64,000 nt of DNA from Antitrichia curtipendula (lineage: Eukaryota > Streptophyta > Bryopsida > Hypnales > Leucodontaceae), in contig OX579637.1 of NCBI GenBank assembly GCA_951230915.1, positions 12,214,001-12,278,000 of the forward strand, read 5' to 3'. Position 1 is the first letter of the stretch. Each line of letters begins with the position of its first letter. The notes under the pieces were generated by a model, which had not been told where the DNA came from, ran no database searches, and saw only the letters and a program-made list of their open reading frames with translations. Of the stretch, positions 45,290 through 57,773 are shown piece after piece. Position numbers and translations under genes: made by a program.

Positions 45290-47265
45290 TCTAGGTAAAC
45301 TAAAGAAAACCAAAAATTCTGGTTGCAACACCTTCAGCTTCACCAACTGTCTCCATAGCGGCTTTAGTAGCACCCGCGACAGTGACATGGGCTTCATCAG
45401 ACACGACTTCAACCATGAGGGGCTCTGAAGCAACGGTGACGTCCTAAGCCACGGCTTCAACCACCTTCGGCATTGGAGCAATGGTGACGTCCTCAGCCAC
45501 GGCTTTAACCATGGGCTATGGAGCAACAACTTCATTAGCAATGGCTTCAACCATGGGGGGCTATGGAGCAACAGCTTCATCAGCAATGGCTTCAACCACA
45601 GGGAGCTATGGAGCAACAGCTTCATCAACAAGGGCTTCAACCACGGGGAGCTATGGAGCAACAATGACGTCCTCAGCAACGGATTCAACCATAGGGGGTT
45701 GTGGAGCAACGGCTTCATCAGCCATGGCTTCATCAGCAATGGCTTCAACCACGGGGGGCTGCGGAGCAATGGTGACGACCTCAGCCACGGCTTTATCAGC
45801 CGTGTCAAGGGTATTTTCTTCAGCCGCGTCAAGGGTATTTTCTTCAGCCACATCAACGGTGACAGTGGATTTGTCACCAATGTTGACTGTGGCTTGTTCA
45901 CTCACAACTTCATGAGCATTAGATTCTCTAGCACCCGTACATGGAACACTCGCTAGTACGCAGTCAGTTGCCCTGGCCATAGTTGCCCTAGTACATTCCT
46001 CACAGCCAATACAGAAGGATTTAGAACAGCCCTGCACCAACATATGATCCTTTCCCTCTCTAGCAGTGGCCGATGTGAATGGGAGTGCCTTTGCTTCTGT
46101 CCTACATTCCAACACAGCATTCGATAAACTCAATACGCTATATACTGCAAGATGTATACAAATACAAAAGCAACAAAAAATCGACTAGAAGATTCGAAAA
46201 CAATACCGAGGTACTACTGATGCTGCCTTAGCCAATTGCAACATCCTAGACTTAATACTCGGTTCGCCGATGGGAGCCCCACATACGCCAGAATTTCCTC
46301 TCCCTCCTTTTCCATCCAAGGAACCAAGCTCTGCACCAGAATACAATCTACAACTAAATGAAGAAGGTTTTGTCCCAAATTCGGGGCTTAAACATACAAA
46401 CAAGGTACATATCATAACAAAAAAGGTACAACTTCTCATTTGGTGCAGTGTTAGTGTCTGTGTCTGCTTTCCTTGTGACATACACCATGGGTAACGATTG
46501 CATGTGAAAAACGCAGGATGCACGTCCTAGGTAAGCATGCTCCTCCTGCAACGCACAAACCTGCATGCGCAGCTTTACAACTCGGTGGCTCTCCAAGTTG
46601 AGTGTCCCCTCCAAGGTAGCCATTTTCTCCTTCAACTCCTTCAATTTACTATGTTCGCTACCTAATAAATCATTGGCTATTTCCAACTTGTCACTTAGCA
46701 CCACTTCCCCCATTCCATCTGGGTTGGTTGCACAAAACTCCTTCTCATAATCTTTTTGTCTCAGCTTCATGATCTTCAGTAACCTCCTTTGATAATTCAT
46801 GGCTTTGACATGCTTTTCTTTGACTTTAATGGCATTCTGCTCAGCCTCCAATCTAGCCTTGAGCTCTAGATTCTCCACTGCCAACAAGCGGCCCAAATAA
46901 TCCAACCTGAAGTTGCACTCGTTTTCTTCTTGAGCTTCCTCTTCCCTCGCAAATCTCTGACTGCAACTCTTGTTTGTCCACATGAATTTTTTGCCATTGC
47001 CGGGTGACCACTCCGGTGTCCGGCACCTTTGCCTTTTGCAACCGGATGGCGTCCTTCGCGACCCTTTTCCATTGGGTCTTGTTTGTGGCTTCTCCATAGG
47101 CAACCCAATTCACCGGTATGTTTTGTTCTTCCAAAACAATCCCTCTAGCCATCTTGTGAGGAAGCAAATTGCGAGGAACTTCTTGTTGATACAGAGCTTG
47201 TAGGAGCTCTTTGATCCTCTTTCTAATCCTTGTTGACTTGACATCCCTCCAATTTATAGAAAGAA
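45290..47265 (-). pseudogene. Coiled-coil protein with repetitive Val/Glu/Ala/Pro tail
   Basis: The minus frame from about 47265 reads KRIKELLQALYQQEVPRN, then KMARGIVLEEQNIPVNWVAY and ATNKTQWKRVAKDAIRLQ. A frame change near 46985 leads into a long coiled coil (LAVENLELKARLEAEQNA, LRQKDYEKEF, EHSKLKELKEKMATLEGTLN) to about 46500. A further exon from 46133 reads CIGCEECTRA and then tandem VVEAIADEAVAPQPP-type repeats to about 45290. Several repeats have TAG where others have CAG, which is C-to-T decay. The segment around ARGIVLEE is shared with the gene at 56243-57108. Whether 46133-45290 belongs to the same gene as the coiled coil is inferred from strand and proximity. Not recognised. Confidence 0.5.
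45400..45880. repeat. Coding minisatellite within the preceding gene
   Basis: Units of roughly 45-60 bases repeat GCTTCATCAGCAATGGCTTC and CTATGGAGCAAC(A/G) about eight times. On the minus strand they encode alternating VVEA(I/V)A(D/E)EAVAP units. Confidence 0.7.
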
Positions 47266-48539
47266 GTGGGAACTAACCGCACACATTCTGATACACAATC
47301 ATGAAATGGAAATTAAGTTTATGCTATGATGGATTCTAATTTCATTATCCTTGTGATATAAGGTAAACCTGCCTATGACAGGCAGAATGACTGATTTGTT
47401 GTATTGCCATTAGCAAAAATAATCAAATTTTTTCCATACAAAGACACATGTGAGAAATGAAGAACGCAACCAAAATTTTATTTTTTGGATAAAATATGAC
47501 TTTTTTTTTAATTTTTGAAGTGTACTGTCTAGTAAGCCCAAAAGAGTTTGTAGACTACCCCAAATCAGTAGGAAATTGTTCCCATGATGGTCATCTTCCC
47601 ACCTAAAACAGTCATAACATTTTCTAAGATGGCTACAAGACTTTCTAACATGGACATGACATGAAGAAATAAAAAAACTGCTTTTTACTAAAAATAAAAA
47701 TAATATTTTCAAAAAAATAAAAATAAAAATTTTAAAGGGCCGTCCAAGACGTTCGGCAGGCCGTCCCAGACCACGAACAGGCCGTCGAGAGGATGGGCGG
47801 CCCGTTGCGTACAAATTTGTACGCAAAATACAACTTGGAAGTGGAGTTTGGTCACTAACTTCTTCCACACCTTGAATTGTAATTCATGCATTAGATTAGA
47901 CCACCAGGAAACTGTCAATGAAATCATTGGCTTGGACATGTAAACCCTACGTTCAAGGCATTCGTTGTAAGCAGTGAATCGCCCACCAACACTATCATCA
48001 GCAATTCGTGCAGTGCAACCCTAAACCCTAGACAGTTCTTCGAAAGCAAAGAATCACGTACTCAAGACAATGCCTAAACACAAAGCAACAGTTAAGACGC
48101 AACTCACCTCTTCTTCTCACACCCCGTCCATTCGCCAGACAATGGTTTGCCCTGGTTCGCCCTCCCTTGTAAATTGTCCTGGTTTGCCCTTCCACTACAA
48201 ATCACCCTGGTTCGCCCTAGTTCACCATTCCCTTCCAGATCGACGCAACAAATCCACCTCTTAGCTCATTGAACCATTTGCAATTTGCAAACAAAGGGCG
48301 CGAAACACAAACCAACGAGAACATCCAACGAGAATACCCAACGAGAACACCATTGGAAAGTAAGCGGAGAGGGCACACAGCAAGAAAGAAAGCTTCCACT
48401 CGAAGCGGTCAACCATGGAACCTCAACCAAGTACCACCAGTCACGACGTGACTGCTTGGGTACCACAGGCCACGATATGACCGCTTGCCCTCCGACGAAT
48501 CATGACTAACAATAAATGCAATTCCGTGTTGTAAATATT
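47266..48539. other. Intergenic with one GTCCG-type cluster
   Basis: No credible gene. It holds the short GC-rich cluster at 47738-47806, a diverged pair GTTCGCCCT/GGTTTGCCC at 48155-48215, an ACGAGAA(C/T)A mini-repeat at 48318-48352, and a pair of CACGA(C/T)(G/A)TGAC segments near 48430-48480. Confidence 0.4.
47738..47806. repeat. Isolated GGCCGTCC cluster
   Basis: GGGCCGTCC, AGGCCGTCCC, AGGCCGTCG and GGCGGCCCG occur within 70 bases, in AT-rich sequence. It is similar in motif to the clusters at 34.0, 38.8, 12.1 and 16.0 kb. Confidence 0.4.
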
Positions 48540-51500
48540 GTGCATTCTAAACAAGCGTTATGTTAACAAAATGGTAGATGTGAAGCTCAAAAAATTTAAA
48601 CTCTTGGTTTTCAATAGGTTCTACACTATAACAAAAAAATGCATACTCTTAAGTTTATAGATTAAAAAAATATTTGTTGGCCCTCAACGACATTAATGGG
48701 TGTTGTTTTTATTAAAGATTTAATATTGCACGTTTTTAATGGAAGAAGAAATGGGTGATCAATTAAAAAGGATTTTCATAAGTTTCTGTGAAAGAAAAAA
48801 CCACGCTAATAAACCAAAAAATATGGGTAATCAAAAAAATGGCCACAGAAAAAAAATAGATAATGAAAAAAATATTGGGAAATCAAAAAATGGGCATTCT
48901 AGTTCATAGAGTTTTACAAAAAAATGTTGGTTGGCCCTAAATTATATTAATGGTTGTTCTTCTCTTTATTAAAGATTTAATGTCGCACGTTTTTATAGGG
49001 AGAAGAAGTGGGTGATGGAATAAGTTGGATTTTCATATATTTCTGTGAAAAAAATACCCAATGCTAGTAAACCAAAAGAATTTGGTGATAAAAAAAATGG
49101 CCACCGAAGAAAATAGATAATAAAGAAATATTTGTGTAGTCAAAAACTGGGCATTCTAACTCATAGAGTTCTACAAAGAAATGTTGGTTGGCCCTCAACC
49201 ACATTAATGGGTGTTGTTCTTTTGATTAAAGATTTAATGTCGCACTCTTATAATGGGAGAAGAAATGGGTGATGGAATCAATTGGATTTTCATATATTTA
49301 TGTGAAAGAAATACCCAACAATAGTAAACCAAAAAATTTAGGTAATCAAAAAAATGGTTACCAAAAAAAAAAATTAAAAAAAAAATTAGGGTAGTTAAAA
49401 ACTCATTATTCTAACTTATAGAGATTTACAAAGAAATGTTGGTTGGCCCTCAACAACATTAATGGGTGTTGTTCTATTAATTAAATAATTAATGCCGCAC
49501 GTTTTTATTGGGAGAAGATGTGGGTTATGGAATAAATTGGGTTTTCATATACTTCTATGAAAGAAATACCCAACGCTAGTAAATCAAAAAATATGGGTAA
49601 TAAAAAAAATGGCCTCTGAAAAAACATAGATAATAAAAAAAAATTAGATAATCAGATAGTGGTTAATCTAACACATAGAGTTTTACAAAGAAATGTTGGT
49701 TGGCCCTCAACCACATTAATGGGTGTTGTTCTCTTTATTAAATATTTAGTGTCATACGTTTTCATTGGGAGAAGAAGTAGGTTATGGAACACATTGGGTT
49801 TTCATATATTTCTGTGAAAGAAATACCCAACGCTAGTAAACCAAAAGATTTGGGTAATCAAAGAAATGGACCTTCAAAGGAAATAGATGATAAAAAAAAT
49901 TGGGTAGTCAAAAAATGGGCATTCTAACTCATAGAGTTTTACAAAGAAATGTTGGTTGGCCCTAAACCCCATTAATGGGTGTTGTTCTTTCTTGTAAAGA
50001 TTTATTATTGCACGTTTTTATTGGGAGAAGAAATGGGTGATGGAATAAATTGGGTTTTCATATATTTCTATATAGGAAATATCCAACGCTAATAAACCAA
50101 AAAAAAGGGTAATCAAAAGAATGGCCACCAAAAAAAAATTGATAATAAAAAATTCTTTGGTAGTCAAAAACAGGGCATTTTAAGTCATAGAGTTTTCCAA
50201 AGAAATGTTAGTTGGCCCTAAACCACATTAATGGGTGTTGTTCTTCTTGTAAAGACTAAACATTGCACGTTTTTAATGGGCAAAGAAGTGGGTGATGGAA
50301 GAAATTGGGTTTTCATATACTTCTGTGAAAGAAATACCCAACGCTAGTAAACCAAAAGAGTTGGATAATTAAAAAAATGGTTACTAAAAAAAAAAATAAT
50401 AAAAAAAAATTAGGGTAGTTAAAAACTAGGCATTCTAACTCATAGAGTTTTACAAAGAAATAGTGGTTGGTCCTCAACCACATTAATGGGTGTGGTTTGT
50501 TTAATTAAAGATTTAATGTCGCACGTTTTTATTGGGAGAAGAAGTGGGTGATGGAATAAATTGGATTTTCATATATTTCTGTGAAAGAAATACCCAATGC
50601 TAGTAAACGAAAAGAATTGGGTAATCAAAGAAATGGCCACTAAAAGAATATAGATAATAAAAAATAATTGTGTAGTCCAATCTAGGGCATTCTAACTCCT
50701 AGAGTTTTACAAAAAAATGTTGGTTGGCCCTCAATCCCGTTAATGGATGTTGCTCTTTTTAGTAAAGATTTGATATTGCACGTTTTTTTATGGGAGAGGA
50801 AATGGATGATTGGACAAACTGGGTTTTCATTTATCTCTTTGAAAGAAATATCCAAAGTTAGTAAACCAAAAGAAATAAGTAACCAAGAAAATGGCCCCTG
50901 AAGAAAAATAGATAATAAAAAAAACTTGGGTAGTCAAAAACTGGGCATTTTAATTCTTAGAGTTTTCCAAAGAAATGTTGGTTGGCCCTAAACCACATTA
51001 ATGGGTGTTTTCTTTTTTGTAAAGATTTAATATCGTACATTTTTAATGGAGAAGAAGTGGGTGATGGAAGAAATTTTGTTTTTATATATTTCTGTGAAAG
51101 AAAAACTCAACGCTAGTAAACCAAAAGAATTGGGTAATTAAAAAAATGCTTAATGAAAAAAAAAGATAATAAAATGAATTGGATAGTTAAAAATTGGGCA
51201 TTCTTACTCAAAGAGTTTTATAAAGAAATAGTGGTTGGATCTCAACCAAATTAATGGGTGTTGTTCTTTTTATTAAAGATTTAATGTTGCACATTTTTAT
51301 TGGGAGAAGATGTAGGTGATGGAATAAATTTGGTTTTCATATATTTTTGTGAAAGAAATACCCAATGCTAGTAAATGAAAAGAATTGGGTAATCAAAGAA
51401 GTGGCCACTGAAAGAATATAGATAATAAAAAGAAATTGGGTAGTCAAAAATTGGGCATTCTAACTTATAGAGTTTTACAAAGATATGTTGGTTGGGCCTC

Positions 51501-54500
51501 AATCACATTAATAGAAGTTGTTCGTTTTATTAAAGATTTAATGTCGTACTTTCTTATTGGGAGAAGGAATGGGTGATGGAATAAATTGGGTTTTCATATA
51601 TTCTTGTGAAAGAAATACCCAATGCTAGTAGACCAAAAGAATTGGGAAATCAAAAGAATGGCCACCGAAATAAAATTGATAATAAAAAGAAATTGGGTAG
51701 TCAAAAACTGGGAATTCTAATTAATAGAATTTTACAAAGAAATGTTGGTTGGCCCTCAACCACATTAATGGGTGTTGTTATTTTCATTAAAGATTTTACG
51801 TCATTTGTTTTTAATGGGAGAAGAGATTGGTGATAGAAGAAATTGGGTTTTCATATATTTCTTTGAAAGAAATACCCAAAGTTACTAAACCAAAAGAATT
51901 GGGTAATCAAAAAAATGGCCACCGAGAAAAAATAGATAATAAAAAAGAATTGGGTAGTCAAAAACTGGGGATTTTAAGGCATAGAGTTTTATAAAGAAAT
52001 GTTGGTTGGCCCTCAACCACATTAATGGTTGTTGTTCTTTTCATTGAAGATTTTATGTCACTTGTTTTTAATAGGATAAGAGATGGATGATGGAATAAAT
52101 TGGGTTTTCATTTATTTCTTTGAAAGAAAAAACCATAGTAACTAAAAAATCTGGATAATCAAAAATATGGTTAAAAAATAAAAAAAAATTGTGTAGTCAA
52201 AAACTGGGCATTCTATTTCATAGAATTTTACAAAGAAATGTTGATTGGCCGTCAACGACATTAATGGATATTACTTTTTTTAGTAAAGAGTTAATATCGC
52301 ACATTTTCAATGAGAGACAAAATGGCTGATGGAGTAACTTGGATTTTTATTTATTTATGTGAACAAAATACCCAACGCTACTAAACCAGAAAAATAGGGT
52401 AATCAAATGAATGGCCACCGAAAAAAAATTGGTAATAAAAAAGAACTGGATAGTCAAAACTGGGCATTCTATTTCATAGGGTTTTACAAAGAAATGTTGG
52501 TTGGCCCTCAACCACACTATTGGGTGTTGTTCTTTTTAGTAAAGTTTTAATATTGCATGTTTTTAGTGGGAGAAAAAATGGGTGATGCAAGAAATTGGGC
52601 TTTCATATATTTATGTGAAAAAAACAACCAATGTTAGTAAATCAAAAGATAATAAAAAAATTGGTTACGGCAAAAAAATAGGTTACGGCAAAAAAATAAA
52701 TAACAAAAAGAAACTGTGTAGTCAAGAACTACGCATTCTAACTCCTAGAGTTTTACAAAGAAATGTTGATTGGCCTTCAACCACACTATTGGGTGTTGTT
52801 CTTTTTGGTAAAGTTCTAATATTGTACGTTTTTAATGGGAGAAAAAATGGGTGATGCAAGAAATTGGGTTTTCTTATATTTAAGTGAAAAAAATATCCAA
52901 CGCTAGTAAACCAAAAGATAATAAAAAAAATGGTTACGGCAAAAAAATAAATAACCAAAAAAATTGTGTAGTCAAAAACCGGGCATTCTAACTCCTAGAG
53001 TTTTACAAAGAAATGTTGGTTGGCCCTCAACCACAGTATTGGGTGTTGTTCTTTTCAGTAAAGTTTTAATATTGCACGTTCTTAGTGGGAGAAAAAATGG
53101 GTGATGCAAGAAAATGGTTTTTCATATATTTATGTGAAAAAAATACACAATGCTAGTAAACCAAAAGGTAATCAAAAAAATCGTTACGGCAGAAAAATAA
53201 ATGACAAAAAGAAATTGTGTAGGCAAAAACCGGGCACTCTAACTCCTAGAGTTTTACAAAGAAATGTTTGTTGGCCCTCAACCACACTGGTCGGTGTTGT
53301 TCTTTTTCGTAAAGTTTTATTATTGCACGTTTTTAATAGGAGAAAAAATGGGTGATGCAAGAAATTGGGTTTTCATATATTTATGTGAAAAAATTACCCA
53401 ATGCTAGTAAACCAAAAGATAATCAAAAAAATGGTTACCTGAAAAAAATAAATAACAAAATGAAATTGTATAGTCAAAAACTAGACATTCTAACTCCTAG
53501 AGTATACCAAGGAAATGTTGGTTGGCCCTCAACCTTACTATTGGGTGTTGTTCTTTTTCAAAAAGTTTTAATATTGCACGTTTTTAATGGGAAAAAAATG
53601 GGTGATGCAAGAAATTGGGTTTTCATATATTTATGTGAAAAAAATACCCAATGCTAGTAAACCAAAAGGTAATCAAAAAAATGGTTACGGCAAAAAAAAG
53701 AAATAACAAAAAGAAATTGCGTAGTCAAGAACTAGGCATTCTAATTCCTAGAGTTTTACAAAGAAATGTTGGTTGGCCCTCAAGTTTACTACTGGGTGTT
53801 GTTCTTTTTCGTAAAGTTTTAATATTGCATGTTTTTAGTGGAAGAAAAAATGGGTGATGCAAGAAATTGGGTTTCCAAATATTTTTGTGAAAAAAATACC
53901 GAATGCTTGTAAACCAAAAGGTAATCAAAAAACTGGTTACGGCAAAAAAAATAAATAACAAAAAGAAATTGCGTAGTCAAGAACTAGGCATTCTAATTCC
54001 TAGAGTTTTACAAAGAAATGTTGGTTGGCCCTCAACCACAGTATTGGGTGTTGTTCTTTTTAGTAAAGTTTTAATATTGCACGTTCTTAGTAAGAGAAAA
54101 AATGGGTGATGCAAGAAATTGGGTTTTCATATATTTATGTGAGAAAAATACCCAATGCTAGTAAACCAAAAGGTAATCAATGAATTGGTTACGGCAAAAA
54201 AATAAATAACAAAATAAAATTGTATAGTCAAAAACTAGACATTCTAACTCCTAGAGTTTTACGAAGAAATGTTGGTTGGCCCTCAACAACACTATTCGTG
54301 TTGATCTTTTTCGTAAAGTTTTAATATTGCACGTTTTTAGTAAGGGAAAAAATGGGTGATGCAAGAAATTGGGTTTTCTTATATTTATGTGAAAAAAATA
54401 CCCAATGCTAGTAAACCAAAAGGTAATCAAAAATTTGGTTACGGCAAAAAAATAAACAACAAAAAGAAATTGTGTAGTCAAAAACTAGGCATTCTAACTC

Positions 54501-55918
54501 CTAGAGTTTTACAAAGAAATGTTGGTTGGCCCTCAACCACACTATTGGGTTTGTTCTTTTTCGTAAAGTTTTAAAATTGCACAATTTTAATGGGAGAAAA
54601 AATGGGTGATGCAAGAAATTGGATTTTCATATGTTTATGTGAAGAAATACCCAATGCTAATAAACCAAAAGGTAATCCAAAAAATGGTTACGGCAAAAAA
54701 ATAAATAATAAAAAGAAATTGTCTAGTCAAAAACCGGGCATTCTAACTCCTAGAGTTTTACAAAGAAATGTTGGTTGGCCCTTAACCACACTATTGGGTG
54801 TTGTTCTTTTTTGTAAAGTTTTAATATTGCATGTTTTTAGTGGGAGAAGAAATGGGTGATGGAAGAAATTGGGTTTTCATATATTTCTTTGAAAGAAATA
54901 CCCAAATTTACTAAACCAAAAAATTGGGTAATCAAAAAAATGGTTACTGAAAAAAAAAAAATTGAAAATAATTGGGTAGTGAGAATATAGGCATTCTAAC
55001 TCATAGAGTTTTACAAAGAAATGTTGGTTGGTCCTCAACCACATTAATGGGTGTTGTTCTTTTTAGTAAAGATTTAATATCCCACGTTTTTAATGAGAGA
55101 AGAAATGGGTGATGCAAGAAATTGGGTTTTCATATATTTATGTGAAAGAAATATCCAACGCTAGTAAACCAAAAAGTAATCATTGAAATGGCCATCGAAA
55201 AAAAATAGATAATAAAGAAGAATATTATAGTAAAAAACTGGGCATTCTAACTCACAGTGTTTTACAAAGAAATGTTGGTTGGCCCTCATCCACATTAATG
55301 GGTGGTTTTCTTTTTATTAAATATTTAATGTCACACGTTTTTATTGGGAGAAGAAGTGGGTGATTGAACAAATTGGGTTTTCGTATATTTCTATGAAAGA
55401 AATACCAACGCTAGTAAACCAAAAGATTTGGGTAATAAAAAAAATGGCCCCTAAAAAGAAATGGATAATAAAAAAAAATTGGATAGTCAAAGATTGGTTA
55501 TTCTAACTCATAGAGTTTTACAAAGAAATAGTGGTTTGCCTTCAATCACATTAATGGGTGTTGTTCTTTTTAGTAAAGTTTTAATGTCTCACGTTTTTAA
55601 TGGAAGAGGAATTGGGTGGTGGAATAAATTGGATTTTCATATATTTTTGTGAATGAAATACCCAACGCTAGTAAACCAAAAAATTTGGTAATAAAGAAAA
55701 TGGCCACCGAAAGAAAATAGATAATAAAAAAAAATTGGGTGATTAGAAAATGGGCATTCTAGTTCGTAGAGTTTTACAAAGAAATGTTGGTTGGCCCTCA
55801 ACAACATTGATGGGTGTTGTTCGTTTTAGTAAAGATTTAATGTCGCATGTTTTTAATGGGAGACAAAATGGGTGATGGAAGAAATTGAGTTTTCATATAT
55901 TTCTATGAAAGAAATACT
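48540..55918. repeat. Satellite array, about 29 units of about 250-258 bp
   Basis: A block with GAGTTTTACAAAGAAATG, TTGGTTGGCCCTCAACCAC and ATTAATGGGTGTTGTTC recurs near 48908, 49167, 49678, 49938, 50191, 50451, 50701 and onward to about 55770. Each unit also has a GTGAAAGAAATACCCAA(C/T)GC segment and an A-rich segment. The array begins in diverged form near 48540 and stops abruptly at AAGAAATACTTA near 55918. Units differ by about 10-20% and carry small indels in A-runs. Two subtypes are present. AT-rich, long-unit tandem DNA of this kind is typical of plant satellites; its genome-wide abundance cannot be judged here. Confidence 0.93.
52560..54870 (+). repeat. Homogenised sub-array with tiling 80-codon open frames
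   Basis: From about 52560 units carry ACTATTGGGTGTTGTTC and GGTTACGGCAAAAAAATAA instead of the flanking type. Nearly every unit has a plus-strand frame of 68-101 codons with the same text, including VLQRNVGWPSTTLLGVVLF. Stop and start overlap as ATGGGTGATGC. Units at 53101, 53352, 53651, 53903, 54356 and 54590 are closest. The frames are most simply a by-product of recent amplification of one open unit. No ribosome-context or codon-use evidence supports translation. Confidence 0.7.
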
Positions 55919-56242
55919 TATGTCTTATCTCTAAATTGTTTGGTGATTAATAATAATTGAAAAACGCCACTTTATTTTTTATTATAAAATATTGAATCAT
56001 CAAAATCCTCAATTAAAATTTATATTTTTGTGAAATGAAAGACAAGGCAACATTAAAATATAAATAGTAGTCTTTTTTTATCTTCGTAACGAAATAATCA
56101 TGTAAGAGGGATTGTTTTTATTCTCATTATGGGAATATTCAACATAAAAAACAATAAGTTCAAAGTCTTCATTGTTTTTTATGGTTGAATATTTCCTTTA
56201 TGAAAAGAAAAATAACCCTTGTTACAATTGCTCCTTCGCCTT
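55919..56242. other. AT-rich spacer
   Basis: Nothing recognised between the satellite edge and the 3' end of the next pseudogene. Confidence 0.4.
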
Positions 56243-57108
56243 TCAAACACTGATGAAGTCTTGGGTTACAACATGCAGCTGTAATCCTACCAAATTCAGT
56301 AGCTGCGTGAAATCGGCGACGTCCTTCTTAGTACATTCGGTACCATCTTGTACATTTCGTGCTTCTTGCACATTCTGTACTCCAATGTACAGCTTCTCTT
56401 CGAATTGCCACAGGATCTTCCGAAGTTTGGCAGTGGAGTCATGCAGAAGGTCGTCAATGCCTTCTACCTTATAAATCTCCTTGTCGTTGGAGCCAGTGAT
56501 TTTTCCAATGGTCGCCAAACAAAACTCAACCTTCTTCAACCATTTGCTCCATTGATTTCAATTGGAAGTCCCTACAAACTTCACCCAACTAACTAGCTTC
56601 TTCTTGCGCTTCTCCATAACAATACTCCTAGCAAACTGCTTGGCAATTACTTTGGACTTTGGCAAGTCTTTTAAATACACGAGAGGGAAAATTTTGATGA
56701 TTCTTACAAGGACTTTTGCATCCTTGCATTCGGAATACGCATACTCGGCCCTCCTTTTTCTCCCCTTCGTTGACCCAAAAACTTCTACGAGGTCTGTCTC
56801 TGCAAGGTTAAATGGAATTTTGAGTTTGTGCGGATTTTTACTTGTTTTTGGCAAACCGTAGGTTGTCTCAAAGTCTTGTATGCTTACAACAGTGGAGGAG
56901 GATGCCTCTTCAAAGAAGCCAACTTGTCAAGTTCCTTATCCAAGGCACTTTTCTCTGGCTTCACTTGTTCAGATCGTGGTGAGGTTGGCGACGCCGGAAC
57001 TAGGTAATCGTCAATGAAATCTTTGTCCTTGACTTGAAAGAGGCTGTCAGGCTTGTTATCCCTGGAGAAACCGTGGCTGCGTACACACCACTCTTCATTG
57101 GACGCCAT
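56243..57108 (-). pseudogene. Unrecognised protein sharing a module with the 47-kb gene
   Basis: ATG 57108 starts ASNEEWCVRSHGFSRDN, an acidic/Ser-rich N-terminus (PASPTSPRSEQVKPEK). A one-base frame change near 56925 leads to SSTVVSIQDFETTYGLP. Next come KLKIPFNLAETDLVEVFG and KSKVIAKQFARSIVMEKRKK, followed by SWVKFVGTSN, a TGA (one C-to-T from CGA) and NQWSKWLKKVEF. The part LKDLPxxxxxxxFARSIVMExxxxxxVSWV lines up with QQEVPRNxxxxKMARGIVLE and VNWVAY at 47.2 kb. The C-terminal portion (ILWQFEEKLYIGVQNVQEA) is helical. No known family assigned. It ends at TGA 56243-56245. Confidence 0.5.
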
Positions 57109-57224
57109 TGTACCCTAAACCGCAAATAAATAAAAACTTCCGTAAGAAAATACAATATATACTAAAGTATTACATAATAAACTTTAACTTGTGAAGTGCA
57201 TAAGTGGTTGTACAAATGAACTTA

Positions 57225-57320
57225 TGGTCTCATTGTAAGTACTTGTGCAATGTTGTACAAGCACTTGCATGTTGTTGTAAGCACTTGCGCAATGTTGTAA
57301 GAACTTCTGTACAGAAAAAT
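57225..57320. repeat. Short tandem repeat ACTTG(T/C)GCAATGTTGTA
   Basis: Three to four units of about 20-27 bases (AAGCACTTGCGCAATGTTGT and variants) lie just upstream of the preceding gene's start. They could be a promoter minisatellite. Confidence 0.5.
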
Positions 57321-57536
57321 AAGTGCCTATCTGAAAACGTACCGAGTGTATCTGCACAGGTACTGAATGTACTCGAAATCGTTTGCTTGTACAGTGATTG
57401 TACAACTAAATGTGAACTTATACAGTGGTTGTTTATCGCGGAAGAACTAAAAAACAATGCAAAAGAAATATTGAAGGAGCACGCTCTCTAACGCAAAGTT
57501 TAAAATTGTTGTAAGAAAACAAGTGAGAAAACAACG

Positions 57537-57773
57537 TTGGCAAATACTTGTACTTGCGCCGTTCTAGCTTGCACAGTTCCAACGCCACCGAGATCCAACA
57601 CCTACTCTGTCAACAAAGACATCAAAGTTGATCAACATTTTTTTTTGAATGTGGAGGAGGAGGGAATGTCGTTGCAAAAGCTCCCCGAAGTGTCGGAATT
57701 TGCAGGTGATGCCCGATTTAAAAAAGGCGTGGCGGACACTTATTGGTCCATTATGTACATACTGTACAACTAG
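57537..57773 (+). pseudogene. Possible coding fragment
   Basis: A 78-codon frame starts at a non-ATG codon. It includes IKVDQHFFLNVEEEGMSL and KGVADTYWSIMY, whose composition resembles protein rather than random translation. No start context, splice partner or family recognised. Confidence 0.2.

Noticed and set aside
45272..45901. 209-codon minus frame rich in Leu, Pro and Lys
   Set aside because: It is an out-of-frame reading of the minisatellite. The adjacent frame joins to non-repetitive coding sequence and has meaningful units.
48540..55918. CRISPR-like array
   Set aside because: Units of about 255 bases are homologous throughout, without short repeats separated by unique spacers, and the context is eukaryotic.
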